A stretch of DNA of 64,000 bases from CAYRAV01 sp964422365 (GCA_964422365.1 CAYRAV010000009.1:1-64000), one strand, 5' to 3'. Numbered from the stretch's first letter, positions 1-9,079 are shown. Translations and numbers: made by a program. The notes: generated by a model from the letters alone, not told the origin.

Positions 1-696
1 AGAGAACCACAGACAGAAGCACCAAAACCATTGACAGCAGAAGAAATTTCCAGCCGGACAAATGCCACAGCAGGGAAGCTGCCAGAAATATGCAGCCAGA
101 CAAACGGAGCGATAAAAAAGCCGGCAGAACCACAACCGGATATCCTGCCCTTCCAATCCCGGAGCCTCTACGAATACGACAACCAGGGAAATCTAATTCA
201 AGAGGTAAGAGAAAAAAACGGAAGCAAAAAGAAGAAAACCTACACCTATGACGGCTTCCACAGGCAGCAGAAAGTCCAGACCTACGACGGACAAGTCCAA
301 ATCAACCACTACGACGCCGAAGGACTCCACCATGAACTGGAAGAAAACGGAAAACTAGTCCAGTTCCTCTATTCCGACAGAGAAGTAGTGGCAGAAACAG
401 GCACAGACGGAACCACCATCCGCTACCTAAGAGGCTATGAATTAATCAGTTCCGACAGCGAAAGTGCAAGAACCTACTACCATTATGTATCAGACGAGCA
501 GGGAAGCATCACCCATATCCTGAGAGAAGACGAAGAAGGAAACCACCATCTCTGCAACCAGTACGAATACGGAGCCTTTGGAGACTACCGCCAAAAAGAA
601 GAAAGAATAAAAGATAAACATGCTCATCATATACTATATAAAACAGGTTTTGGAAGCGACCAAAAAAATTGTCAAAACGGGGGCAAAAGATACTAA
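1..696 (+). CDS. RHS/YD-repeat polymorphic toxin, C-terminal end of core (5' end outside window)
   Basis: The frame is open from base 1, so the gene starts upstream. After a Pro/Thr-rich linker, residues from about 55 show YD-repeat units (SLYEYDNQGNLIQE, TYTYDGFHRQQKV, INHYDAEG) and end with the RHS core signature region around QYEYGAFGDYR. RHS proteins are large exported shells that carry a variable toxic tip. The codons then become AT-rich at about base 605, the usual core-to-toxin junction, and the tip begins with AHHILYKTGFGSDQ, an AHH-nuclease motif. The frame stops at 696, but the toxin continues in the -1 frame (see 669-890). The call rests on visible repeats and junction composition. 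Confidence 0.85.
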   Translation, partial: REPQTEAPKPLTAEEISSRTNATAGKLPEICSQTNGAIKKPAEPQPDILPFQSRSLYEYDNQGNLIQEVREKNGSKKKKTYTYDGFHRQQKVQTYDGQVQINHYDAEGLHHELEENGKLVQFLYSDREVVAETGTDGTTIRYLRGYELISSDSESARTYYHYVSDEQGSITHILREDEEGNHHLCNQYEYGAFGDYRQKEERIKDKHAHHILYKTGFGSDQKNCQNGGKRY

Positions 697-890
697 GAAA
701 ATATGGAATTGATCCAGTTATTGGAATAGAAAACTTAGTATGGGCTCCTAATGCAACAGGACAACATGTAACTGCCAATTTGAAAAAGGTTGTAGATGCT
801 TCAGAGTGGGTTGATAAAAAGTATGATTCGTATGAAGCGATTGCCGCAATTTTAAAGAAATATGGAAAAATAGCATCTAAAAGAAGATAA
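669..890 (+). CDS. AHH-family nuclease toxin tip of the RHS protein, in the -1 frame
   Basis: This frame carries the rest of the AHH nuclease domain: ILRKYGIDPVIG, then NLVWAPNATGQHV, then a helical tail ending in KYGKIASKRR. AHH is an HNH/Endonuclease-VII-like fold common as the last domain of RHS toxins. It has no ribosome site of its own and only makes sense joined to the RHS frame. The join is at an A7 run, 662-668: reading one A twice gives a continuous protein. This could be a programmed -1 slip on A-AAA-AAT, phase variation, a disabling deletion or a sequencing error. Its stop lies 18 bases before the putative immunity gene. Confidence 0.75.
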   Translation: MSKRGQKILRKYGIDPVIGIENLVWAPNATGQHVTANLKKVVDASEWVDKKYDSYEAIAAILKKYGKIASKRR

Positions 891-908
891 TTCGGAAAGG
901 TAAAATAT

Positions 909-2075
909 ATGAATAAAAAATATGAAAAACTTGTTGAAAGTATGGAAAAAGCAGTAAGAAATGGTGATATAGGTGTAATTAGAAGATTACTTTGTGAGGA
1001 TAGTAGATTATTGAACGAAATGACTCTTTTTGGTTCGTGGCTGCATATTGCAGCAGAAAATGAGCAGGTAGAGGTTGTAAAATGTTTGATAGATGCAGGA
1101 ATTGATATAAATAAGAATGGAGATATCGAAGATCATGGTGCTATTTGCAATGCTGTATCTGCGGGAAATATGGAAATTGTAAAGATATTAGTGGAGAATA
1201 ATGCGTTATTGGATACAAGCAATGCGACTAAAAATCCATTATTTGATGCAATAGATTCTGGAAATTTAGAGATCGTACAATTTTTGGTAAAAAATGGTAT
1301 AGATATTTCTGTTGAGTATGATTTAAGCTATGGAAAAATAGATGCATATAAATATTCTGCCATTCATGGAACAAAAGATATAACAGAATATTTGGTAACA
1401 AAGATGAAAGAAAAAAATATACCTATCTTAAAGAACAGACAAAGGAAGGAACGGGTTTATGATGCAGGTCATAAGCGAAATTTGGAAAAAACTGTTCTGA
1501 AAGAGCTTTTTGCTAAGGCAATTAGAGAAAGTGTAAAAGAGTTTTCTCTGAGATATAAAGAGGAAACAATTTATGCTATGTCATTTCGTATGCATTACAC
1601 AGATGATATGCCAAAAGATCGTTATTTACCAGAGATTATTATGCAAACAAAAGAAAGTTATGAAGAACAGTGGTCAAATAAGGAAAGAGCTTTATATTTT
1701 AAATATATACCAGAAGAATATAAGTATGTTGATATAGGTAAAGGGGCTTTTTATGAACTTAGTGAGTATTTATTTCAAAATTGTTTAAATGTTGAAATAT
1801 GTAAAAAATTAGAGGATGAGGAAAAACAGGAAGAAATGGAAGAGGCAATTATACAAGAAAATCGTAAAATTGAAAGAATATTGGCAGAAACAGTTGCAGA
1901 ATTAAGAAAAGAAGGTATTTTTAAGGATAAATCAGGTCAAGAATTTTATATATTTCCATATGTGGAGGAAGATGATTGGGAAGAGGAAATAGAATTTATT
2001 TCTAATGCAAAAATTATGAATAAAGGTATGGATTTAGAAGAATATTTGGAATACATGTTAGAGGAAGAAGATTAA
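909..2075 (+). CDS. Ankyrin-repeat protein, probable immunity protein to the RHS-AHH toxin
   Basis: A 388-residue cytoplasmic protein. Residues about 10-165 are four or five ankyrin repeats (WLHIAAENEQVEVVKCLIDAG, AVSAGNMEIVKILVENNA, AIDSGNLEIVQFLVKNG). The C-terminal half, about 185-388, is acidic and helical and resembles DUF4303-type domains seen in immunity proteins; that match is from memory and is less sure. It follows the toxin tip by 18 bp with GGAAAGG as ribosome site and shares its low GC, unlike the RHS core. Position directly behind an RHS tip is the normal place for the cognate immunity gene. Function is inferred from context, not from a catalytic motif. Confidence 0.7.
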   Translation: MNKKYEKLVESMEKAVRNGDIGVIRRLLCEDSRLLNEMTLFGSWLHIAAENEQVEVVKCLIDAGIDINKNGDIEDHGAICNAVSAGNMEIVKILVENNALLDTSNATKNPLFDAIDSGNLEIVQFLVKNGIDISVEYDLSYGKIDAYKYSAIHGTKDITEYLVTKMKEKNIPILKNRQRKERVYDAGHKRNLEKTVLKELFAKAIRESVKEFSLRYKEETIYAMSFRMHYTDDMPKDRYLPEIIMQTKESYEEQWSNKERALYFKYIPEEYKYVDIGKGAFYELSEYLFQNCLNVEICKKLEDEEKQEEMEEAIIQENRKIERILAETVAELRKEGIFKDKSGQEFYIFPYVEEDDWEEEIEFISNAKIMNKGMDLEEYLEYMLEEED

Positions 2076-2180
2076 ATTTTTCACTGATATTACAAAGCTA
2101 TTTATAATATGTATTATATTTAGGATAATGATTCATGCTAGTGTAGTGACACGTTGATATTTACATTTACCACCGCCTTT

Positions 2181-2753
2181 CTAAGAGGCAGTAGTAAATG
2201 TAGGATACAAAGAACTCAGCTTTATTCGGGCATCACCTGTCTGAAAATGCCAGTTGACTTTTGCCGCGGCTGTATTTCTCTCCGCTTCCCATGCTGACAG
2301 TTCACTGCGTAACAAACCTATTTCAGCAATCTGGCGGGAAAGACACTGTCTGGTCATTACATTCAGTTCAATTTCCGCAATATACAGCCAGCTGCCATGC
2401 TTTGGTGTATAATGAATCTCCAGCCTTTTAATGATGAGTCTCGCTTCTTCTGGTGGATAACGTTTGTACAATGAAGCCGGTTTATGTGTATTGAGGTTAT
2501 CCATCACAAGGATGATCTTTTCAGCGTCAGGATACATGACATCTGACAGATACTTAATTTCTTCTGCCCAGTCAACAGCCGTGCGGTGTTCCCGTACACT
2601 TACATGATGTGTTCCGCCAAGTGGCTCTACAAAGGCAAATATGCTGACAGTACCGTTACGGACATACTCAGAATCTGTTTTCTGGTCGCTTCCAGGGATC
2701 ATTGGCAGCGGCTCCCTTGCTTCTCCAAGAAGCTGGTATGGCTTTTCATCCAT
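2181..2753 (-). pseudogene. IS630 transposase, DDE catalytic part
   Basis: This frame holds the RNase-H-like catalytic core: first Asp in CMDEKPYQLLG, second Asp in ILVMDNLNTHKPASLY, and the Glu in WLYIAEIELNV, so the DDE triad is intact. Upstream, the family sequence VLDVYNF-YDARHPVVC is broken at about 2784 by what looks like a single missing base. This second shift is not at a slippery run, so it is more likely real damage. The element is therefore probably immobile unless a functional transposase is supplied elsewhere. Confidence 0.8.
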
Positions 2754-2795
2754 GCAGACGACCGGGTGCCTTGCGTCATAAGGAAGTTATAGACA

Positions 2796-3227
2796 TCAAG
2801 AACATCCTCCATACATGCTATGAATTCGGGATCTTCTTTTGCCGGGATACACCAGTAGTCGTTTTTGTGAGGTCGAAGTTTGTTTTTTTAAGGCATTGCG
2901 GATTGCCTCCCTGCTTACCGGGGTTTCCAGAATGACTTTGGATTCTTTTTCCAGTAAACGGATCGTCCATCTGGAATGCCCTTCCGGGACAGGCCCGCAA
3001 GCCAGTTCAATCAGCCGGGCCTCTGTACGTCCGTCAACCTTGCGTCTTGCGTTATCTGAATTAATGCTCCTTTTGAATTCAGTAACCGCACCGATACCGC
3101 CGTCAGTATATTTTGAAACAGTATTGGCAACAGTTGACAGACAGACACCGTTGGATTTCGCACTCTGCTCATGTGTTAAGACTTTTCCATGCGCTTCATC
3201 CAAAATATGCTTTTTAGGTCTTGCCAT
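2796..3227 (-). pseudogene. IS630 transposase, N-terminal DNA-binding part
   Basis: Begins MARPKKHILD and contains the helix-turn-helix region that binds the element ends (HEQSAKSNGVCLSTVANTVSKY) followed by a second winged-helix part (RWTIRLLEKES). The family-like reading ends near residue 115 (NALKK). After an A7 run at about 2887-2893, the family sequence continues in another frame as HKNDYWCIPAKEDPEFIACM. This could be programmed -1 frameshifting, known for some IS families. The remaining residues of this frame (STSQKRLLVYPG) are out-of-frame sequence. Confidence 0.8.
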
Positions 3228-3358
3228 AGTAATCGCCGCTGTTTCTTTTATTATACCGCAAAACAGAAATGATTACCAGAAACAGTTATTTAAATATCAA
3301 CGTGTCAGTACACTAGTATAAAATTTTATATTTTCAGCTATTTACATATAGGCATTTT

Positions 3359-3407
3359 AATGGTATAGTAATGTTTGGATAGTATTCCGAAAAGAAACTA
3401 TACCATT
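3359..3407. promoter_or_regulatory. 11-bp inverted repeat upstream of the pantothenate cluster
   Basis: AATGGTATAGT (3359-3369) and ACTATACCATT (3397-3407) are perfect complements 27 bp apart. A TTGACT box starts at 3408 with a weak TATTTT 15 bp further on. The repeat could be an operator for the cluster or the surviving terminator of the gene upstream of the IS. The sequence cannot separate these. Confidence 0.4.
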
Positions 3408-3539
3408 TTGACTTATTAGAATGAATGCTATTTTAAAGTGTTGTATTATCATAAAAGAATGGGAGATGCAGCAGATACTTATAGGCAGCTCATATCCATA
3501 AGGAATGGGACTCACTCCTCCGAATATGGAGGTGATTTT

Positions 3540-4442
3540 ATGCGACTGGGATTTATTGGTGCCGGAAAGGTTGGCACGACTTTGGGAAAATATTTCGTTT
3601 CTATGTCTGTTCAGATTGATAAAAAGGATGGAATAGTGCAGAATTTTACCCTGTCAGGTTATTACAGCAGAAATACAAAATCCGCAGAAGAAGCAGCAAT
3701 TTTTACAAATTCAACCAAATATGATACATTAGAACAAATAATAGAGGACAGTGATCTTCTTTTCCTAACCGTTCCTGATGATGCAATCAGCATCGTGTGG
3801 GACAGTATCAAAAGGTTGCCTATCAAAGAGAAAATAATATGTCATTGCAGCGGTTCTTTATCATCCGCTGTCTTTTCGGAAATAGAAAGTACAGGTGCAT
3901 ATGCCTATTCTATCCATCCGCTATTTGCAATCAGCAGTAAAACAGAATCCTATCAGACAATGAAAGAAGCAGTTTTTACACTAGAAGGAAATGAAAAACA
4001 TTTGGAACAGTTACAGAAATTTTTGCAAAGTTTTGGAAATGAGGTTTCAGTTGTAGGAACAGAAGCTAAAGCAAAATATCATGCAGCTGCAGTTATGGCA
4101 AGCAACCATGTGGTGGCACTGGCACAGATTGCCATTCATTTATTGCAGCAGTGTGGTTTTTCGGAAAATTCTGCAAGGAAAGCATTGGGACCTTTGCTTT
4201 GCGGCAACGCAGCCAGTGTGAGCCAAAAGGGGGCTGTGGAAGCATTGACAGGGCCTATTGAGAGAAATGATGTAGGGACAGTAAGAAAACATATGGATTG
4301 TCTGGAGACAGATACCAGAGAATTGTATGTACAGTTGTCTAAAATACTGATAGGAACAGCAAAAGAAAAGCATCCAAAATGGGATTATAATGAAATGGAA
4401 CAATTGCTTTCAAACAGTTACAGAACCTCCATGCATCCTTAA
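3540..4442 (+). CDS. Rossmann-like DUF2520 dehydrogenase, candidate ketopantoate reductase
   Basis: A 300-residue NAD(P)-binding protein. The start at 3540 is chosen because GGAGGTG lies 7 bases before it and the protein then opens with the dinucleotide motif MRLGFIGAGKVGTTLG. Residues to about 165 form the Rossmann domain (LLFLTVPDDAI, HCSGSLSS, YSIHPLF); the rest is the helical DUF2520 domain (KYHAAAVMASNHVVAL). It opens the cluster before panB. No classical panE is present, so reduction of ketopantoate to pantoate is the obvious missing step; that assignment is inference from context. The ribosome site can pair with CCTCC at 3517-3521, which may dampen translation. Confidence 0.8.
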   Translation: MRLGFIGAGKVGTTLGKYFVSMSVQIDKKDGIVQNFTLSGYYSRNTKSAEEAAIFTNSTKYDTLEQIIEDSDLLFLTVPDDAISIVWDSIKRLPIKEKIICHCSGSLSSAVFSEIESTGAYAYSIHPLFAISSKTESYQTMKEAVFTLEGNEKHLEQLQKFLQSFGNEVSVVGTEAKAKYHAAAVMASNHVVALAQIAIHLLQQCGFSENSARKALGPLLCGNAASVSQKGAVEALTGPIERNDVGTVRKHMDCLETDTRELYVQLSKILIGTAKEKHPKWDYNEMEQLLSNSYRTSMHP

Positions 4443-4561
4443 TGCATCACCATAAATGAAGGTCATGAGATGCATGTCGGAATACCTGAATTCAGTTTTT
4501 TGCTAAAGCAAAAAAGGGTACTTTCATAGAAATATTTAGATAGGTAGAAAGGAAAAGAAAA

Positions 4562-5389
4562 ATGAAGAATACAGTTATTACATTACAACAGCAGAAGGAA
4601 AACAAAGACAAAATTACCATGCTTACTGCTTACGATTACTCTATGGCGAAATTAATCGATGAAGCGGGAGTAAACTGCATTTTAGTAGGAGATTCCCTTG
4701 GAAATGTAATTTTAGGGTATGAAGATACCATTTCAGTTACTATGGAAGATATGATACATCATACTGCAGCAGTAGCAAGAGGAGCAAAAGATGCATTTAT
4801 TGTAGCAGACATGCCTTTTATGTCTTATCAAACTTCTGTTTATGATGCAATGGTAAATGCAGGAAGGTTAATGAAGGAGGGACGTGCCAATGCAGTGAAA
4901 TTGGAAGGTGGTGTGTCTGTATGTCCTCAGATTAAGGCGATTGTGGAGGCATCTATCCCTGTTGTGGCACATTTAGGATTAACACCGCAGTCTGTCAATG
5001 CATTTGGCGGTTTCAAGGTGCAGGGGAAAAGCGAAGCAACAGCAAAAAAATTGGTGGAAGATGCAAAAGCAGTGGAAAATGCAGGGGCATGTATGGTAGT
5101 ATTAGAATGTGTGCCCGCCCGTTTGGCTAAACTGGTAACAGAAAAGATTTCTATTCCAACTATTGGTATTGGTGCAGGAAATGAATGTGATGGACAAGTA
5201 CTTGTTTATCAGGATATGCTGGGTATGTTTTCAGATTTTACACCAAAGTTTGCGAAACGTTTTGCAAATGTAGGTGAAATCATGAAAGAGGCTTTTGGTG
5301 CCTATATAAATGAGGTAAAGGAACAAAAATTTCCAGCTGAGGAGCATGTGTATGGGATTGATGAGGAAGTGTTAGACAAATTGTATTAG
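4562..5389 (+). CDS. panB: 3-methyl-2-oxobutanoate hydroxymethyltransferase
   Basis: Transfers a hydroxymethyl group from 5,10-methylene-THF to alpha-ketoisovalerate, giving ketopantoate, the first committed step to pantothenate. The 275-residue length is normal. Family blocks are intact: KITMLTAYDYSMAKLIDEAG, ILVGDSLGNVILGY with the Mg-binding Asp, VKLEGG, HLGLTPQSVNAFGGFKVQG and IPTIGIGAGNECDGQVLV. The ribosome site is AGAAAGGAAAAG. Its TAG stop codon lies within the left end of a MITE-like repeat (5386 onward), so the insertion set or replaced the end of the gene without visible damage. An AT-rich hairpin (TTTTTTGC/GCAAAAAA) precedes the gene at about 4496. Confidence 0.96.
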   Translation: MKNTVITLQQQKENKDKITMLTAYDYSMAKLIDEAGVNCILVGDSLGNVILGYEDTISVTMEDMIHHTAAVARGAKDAFIVADMPFMSYQTSVYDAMVNAGRLMKEGRANAVKLEGGVSVCPQIKAIVEASIPVVAHLGLTPQSVNAFGGFKVQGKSEATAKKLVEDAKAVENAGACMVVLECVPARLAKLVTEKISIPTIGIGAGNECDGQVLVYQDMLGMFSDFTPKFAKRFANVGEIMKEAFGAYINEVKEQKFPAEEHVYGIDEEVLDKLY

Positions 5390-5480
5390 AGCGTGTTTGA
5401 AAATTTATTGCTGCAATCTGTACGCCTCACTTTGCGAGGATATTTGTTCCAATCTGCATGCCTCGTTGTGTGTGTTGTCT
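5386..5480 (+). repeat. Partial MITE-like element, left end
   Basis: TTAGAGCGTGTTTGAAAATT starts inside the panB stop codon. The following bases (TTGCTGCAATCTGYACGCC) match the complete copy at 14439. No right terminal repeat is found before the next gene, so the copy is truncated or diverged; the end given is approximate. Confidence 0.6.
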
Positions 5481-5578
5481 GACTTGCATAGGTTGGTGTA
5501 TATTGGAAACAGGTTTTGATATCAAAAAAGAAATAACCTAAATAGAATTTGTAGAAGGAACATAGGAGGTAGACAAAG

Positions 5579-6229
5579 ATGCAAAGTTCAGATTTAGAAA
5601 TAATGGTGGGGAAAAATGAGAATATTTTATGGAAAGGCAAACCGAATAAAAAGTGTTTTATATTAGAAAGTATTTTTAATCCATTGCTTCCAGTTGCATT
5701 TTTATGGGGACTTTTTGATTTTGGATTCATAGGATTAACAATGTCTGCTGGAACTAACGGAATGGGATTAGTACTTTTTTTCTTTTTTGCAATTCATCTA
5801 ATGCCGGTATGGATGTATATTGGCGGTGTACTTTTATCTTTTAGGAAATACAAAAATACAGAGTATATAATCACCGACAGAGGAATTTATGTTTCCGGAG
5901 GTACATTTTCTTACACATATGAAATGAAACCATTTACGGATCTTTCACATATTACTATACACAGAGGAATGATTGATCAGTGGCTGGGTGTAGGAGATGT
6001 TATATCGGTTTGTAATCATAGAGGATATAATACATATTCGTCTCATGAACATAATACACATGCATCCCATGGATTAGCAATCTGTGATATTTCAGATTAT
6101 CAGAAAGTATTTGAAATGATAAAGGATCTACAGACAGATATTTATTCAGACACAATGTATCCAAATGATTTAAGGCCACAGGAAAATCCAGGGTATCAGA
6201 CGCAGTATACAAAAAAGGACCAGTGGTAA
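5579..6229 (+). CDS. Membrane protein with bacterial PH domain
   Basis: A 216-residue protein with a short soluble N-terminus (NENILWKGKPNKK), two membrane segments (about residues 36-60 and 65-92), then a PH-like domain whose opening strand reads YKNTEYIITDRGIYVSGG, typical of bPH2/YdbT-type proteins. A His-rich loop follows (about residues 140-162). AGGAGG lies 8 bases before the ATG. It sits between panB and panC on the same strand but has no known role in pantothenate synthesis; it is probably an inserted or unrelated passenger. Membrane-surface location is inferred from the topology. Confidence 0.75.
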   Translation: MQSSDLEIMVGKNENILWKGKPNKKCFILESIFNPLLPVAFLWGLFDFGFIGLTMSAGTNGMGLVLFFFFAIHLMPVWMYIGGVLLSFRKYKNTEYIITDRGIYVSGGTFSYTYEMKPFTDLSHITIHRGMIDQWLGVGDVISVCNHRGYNTYSSHEHNTHASHGLAICDISDYQKVFEMIKDLQTDIYSDTMYPNDLRPQENPGYQTQYTKKDQW

Positions 6230-6297
6230 TTTTGGTGTAGTTGTTCTATATATGAAATAGGCATAAAAATAGATAAGAAAGGACAATAGTAACAATC

Positions 6298-7140
6298 ATG
6301 AAAGTTGTAACAACAATAAGAGAAGTAAGAGAAATTATAAAGAAATGGAAAAAGGAAGGAAAAACAGTTGGTCTAGTTCCAACAATGGGGTATCTTCATG
6401 AAGGGCATCAAAGCCTGATTGAGCGTGCAGGGGAAAATGACAAGGTTGTTGTGAGTATTTTTGTTAATCCAATGCAATTTGGTCCTACAGAAGATTTAGA
6501 CAGTTATCCAAGAGATTTAGAGCATGACAGTGCAATTTGTGAAAAAGCAGGGGCAGATTTGATTTTCCATCCAGAACCAGATGAAATGTATGCATCGGAT
6601 TTCTCTACTTTTGTGGATATGACTATGCTGACAGAGGAATTATGCGGGTTAAGCCGTCCGATACATTTTAGAGGGGTATGTACAGTTGTATCAAAATTAT
6701 TCCATATTGTGACACCAGACAGAGCCTATTTTGGACAAAAGGATGCACAGCAGTTAGCGGTGATTAAACACATGGTAAGGGATTTAAATATGGATATTGA
6801 GGTGATTGGATGTCCAATTGTCCGTGAAAGTGATGGACTTGCAAAAAGTTCAAGAAATACCTATCTTAATAAAGAAGAAAGACAGGCAGCATTGATTGTC
6901 AGCAAATCTATCCGTCTGGGGGAAGAAATGGTAAAAAACGGAGAACGTGATGCAAAGAACGTGATTCAGGCAATGAGTGACTTGACAGCAACAGAGCCTC
7001 TTGCAAAGATTGATTATATCAAGGTGGTAGATGCACTTTCCATGCAGCAGGTAGAGAAAATTGAAAAGGATGTTTTGGTGGCAGTGGCGATTTATATTGG
7101 AAAGACACGATTGATTGATAATTTCAGTTTTGAGTTATGA
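6298..7140 (+). CDS. panC: Pantothenate synthetase (pantoate-beta-alanine ligase)
   Basis: Joins pantoate and beta-alanine using ATP. The 280-residue length fits. The nucleotide-binding motif is clear (VGLVPTMGYLHEGHQSLI, with the HxGH-type signature), followed by VVSIFVNPMQFGPTEDLDSYPR, RGVCTVVSKLFHIV, AYFGQKDAQQLAVI and the KSSRNTYL loop (KMSKS equivalent). Same strand as panB and panD. The gap to panD, about 200 bp, contains no credible gene. Confidence 0.96.
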   Translation: MKVVTTIREVREIIKKWKKEGKTVGLVPTMGYLHEGHQSLIERAGENDKVVVSIFVNPMQFGPTEDLDSYPRDLEHDSAICEKAGADLIFHPEPDEMYASDFSTFVDMTMLTEELCGLSRPIHFRGVCTVVSKLFHIVTPDRAYFGQKDAQQLAVIKHMVRDLNMDIEVIGCPIVRESDGLAKSSRNTYLNKEERQAALIVSKSIRLGEEMVKNGERDAKNVIQAMSDLTATEPLAKIDYIKVVDALSMQQVEKIEKDVLVAVAIYIGKTRLIDNFSFEL

Positions 7141-7343
7141 TAGGTGCTTTATAGTAAAAACTCCAGAGGTAATAGTATGAAATCTGAAAAAGGAAAGAAA
7201 TCAATTATATAGTGACCTGTATCAGAGAGTTTACAGTAAGACACACTTTAGGATACTGCTCATAAAAAAATTGAGTTCAAAAACGGGTGATTAAGAAACA
7301 TTTTTAAATAGATTAAGATACAAAAAGAAAGGAATAGAATCAC

Positions 7344-7733
7344 ATGCAATTAACAATGTTAAAAGGAAAAATTCATCGTGCAACAGTTGTACAGGCAGAA
7401 TTAGATTATGTAGGAAGTATTACAGTAGACCCTGATTTATTAGAGGCAGCAGGTATTTTAGAATATGAAATGGTGCAGATTGTGGATATTGACAACGGAG
7501 CACGGTTTGAAACATATACGATTGCAGGAGAAAGAGGTTCCGGCATGATTTGCTTAAATGGAGCTGCGGCCCGCTGTGTACAGGTAAAGGACAAGATTAT
7601 TATTATGTGTTATGCATCCATGACACCAGAAGAAGCAAAAGAACATAAACCAAATGTTGTTTTCGTGGATGAAAATAATAGAATAGCAAGAAAAACCAAT
7701 TATGAAAAACATGGATTATTGTCTGATATGTAG
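7344..7733 (+). CDS. panD: Aspartate 1-decarboxylase proenzyme
   Basis: Makes beta-alanine from aspartate, supplying PanC. A 129-residue pyruvoyl enzyme; the self-cleavage site Gly-Ser is visible as YVGSITVD near residue 25, where the Ser becomes the pyruvoyl group. Other conserved parts are NGARFETYTI, GERGSGMICLNGAAAR and the PxVVFVDENN tail. AGAAAGGAATAG precedes the ATG. Together with panB, panC and the DUF2520 protein this gives a complete de novo route. Confidence 0.96.
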   Translation: MQLTMLKGKIHRATVVQAELDYVGSITVDPDLLEAAGILEYEMVQIVDIDNGARFETYTIAGERGSGMICLNGAAARCVQVKDKIIIMCYASMTPEEAKEHKPNVVFVDENNRIARKTNYEKHGLLSDM

Positions 7734-7882
7734 GACTGTGTCTGTGATGCTTTGTATGTTATAGCTTAGTCATGTAAACTTGCTTTAGAGCGATACCCAG
7801 CAAGAATAATTCTTGATAGTAGAAAGCAAAGCGAATCTCTCATTCAGGAGCAAATCCAAATGAAAAGAAGGTGTATATACTT

Positions 7883-9079
7883 ATGTTAAAAAATAAAACA
7901 GTAGTTTTAGGTGTCACAGGCAGCATTGCTGCATACAAAATTGCAAATCTGGCAAGTATGCTTGTAAAACAGCATTGTGATGTACATGTTATCATGACGC
8001 AGAATGCAACACATTTTATCAATCCTATTACATTTGAAACACTGACCAATAACAAATGTCTGGTGGAAACATTTGACAGAAATTTTCAATTTCATGTAGC
8101 ACATGTTTCATTGGCACAAAAGGCAGATGTGATGCTGATTGCCCCGGCATCTGCAAATATTATTGGAAAAATGGCACATGGGATAGCGGATGATATGTTG
8201 AGTACTACTGCATTGGCATGTACAGCACCTATACTGATCTCTCCTGCTATGAATACAAGAATGTATGAAAATCAAATTGTCCAGGATAATCTGCAGACAT
8301 TAGAAAAATGTGGCATGACAATTATAGAACCGGCAGTCGGGATGTTGGCATGCAGGGATGTGGGAGCAGGCAAAATGCCAAGTGAAGAGCTGCTTATGGA
8401 GTATATTTTAAAAACGATTGCATGTCCAAAGGATTTATTCGGAAAAAAAATATTAGTAACAGCGGGAGCAACAAGAGAAAGCATTGATCCGGTGCGTTTT
8501 ATCAGTAATCGTTCTACAGGAAAAATGGGATATGCCATTGCAAAAAGGGCAATGCTCCGGGGAGCAGATGTGACATTGGTTACCGGACCAACTTCTATAA
8601 AAGCACCATCTTTTGTAAATCTTATTGAGATTGAAACAGCACAGGAAATGTATGAGGCAGTTGTAGAACAGTTTCCAGCACAGGATATTATTATTAAGTC
8701 AGCAGCAGTAGCTGATTACCGGCCTTCCAAAGTCAGTGATCAAAAAATCAAGAAAAAAGAGGGAGAGATGTCTATTTCATTAGAGCGTACACAGGATATT
8801 TTAAGTTATCTTGGACAGCATAAAAAGAAAGGACAATTTATTTGTGGGTTTTCAATGGAAACACAAAACATGCTGGAAAATTCTAAGTTAAAATTAAAAA
8901 AGAAAAATGCTGACATGATAGTGGCGAATAATCTAAAGGATGCTGGTGCGGGATTTGGAACAGATACCAATATTGTCACAATCATTACAAAAGAGGAAGT
9001 AATGGAGCTGTCAATGATGTCAAAGGAAGAAGTGGCAGATGTGATTTTAGACAGCATTTCAAAACATAGCAAATTGTAA
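7883..9079 (+). CDS. coaBC: Bifunctional phosphopantothenoylcysteine decarboxylase/synthetase
   Basis: Two enzymes of CoA synthesis in one chain of about 398 residues. The N-terminal CoaC flavoprotein part has VLGVTGSIAAYK, the PAMNTRMYEN active-site motif and GMLACRDVGAGKMP with the catalytic Cys. The C-terminal CoaB part begins KKILVTAGATRESIDPVRF and continues NRSTGKMGYAIAK, KSAAVADYRP and the KIKKK segment. A GTG at 7871 is an alternative start; ATG 7883 gives the usual N-terminus. Its place after panD extends the cluster from pantothenate to phosphopantetheine. Confidence 0.94.
   Translation: MLKNKTVVLGVTGSIAAYKIANLASMLVKQHCDVHVIMTQNATHFINPITFETLTNNKCLVETFDRNFQFHVAHVSLAQKADVMLIAPASANIIGKMAHGIADDMLSTTALACTAPILISPAMNTRMYENQIVQDNLQTLEKCGMTIIEPAVGMLACRDVGAGKMPSEELLMEYILKTIACPKDLFGKKILVTAGATRESIDPVRFISNRSTGKMGYAIAKRAMLRGADVTLVTGPTSIKAPSFVNLIEIETAQEMYEAVVEQFPAQDIIIKSAAVADYRPSKVSDQKIKKKEGEMSISLERTQDILSYLGQHKKKGQFICGFSMETQNMLENSKLKLKKKNADMIVANNLKDAGAGFGTDTNIVTIITKEEVMELSMMSKEEVADVILDSISKHSKL

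Larger units (their letters stand above)
2141..3313 (-). mobile_element. IS630-family insertion sequence, decayed
   Basis: Imperfect terminal inverted repeats of about 23 bp bound the element: GTGTAGTGACACGTTGATAT at the left and its near complement ending GTGTCAGTACAC at the right. Both sides are flanked by TA (2139-2140 and 3314-3315), the target duplicated by IS630/Tc1-mariner elements. Inside, on the minus strand, lies one transposase split over three frames. The element sits between the ankyrin gene and the pantothenate cluster, so it probably separated the ankyrin gene from its original downstream DNA. Confidence 0.88.

Noticed and set aside
4490..4520. Hairpin before panB as a possible riboswitch
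   Set aside because: Only an A/T stem with a four-base loop; no conserved riboswitch core was seen.
5386..5730. Minus-strand open frame ending in FSNTL
   Set aside because: Its end is MITE sequence and the rest is antisense to the PH-domain gene.
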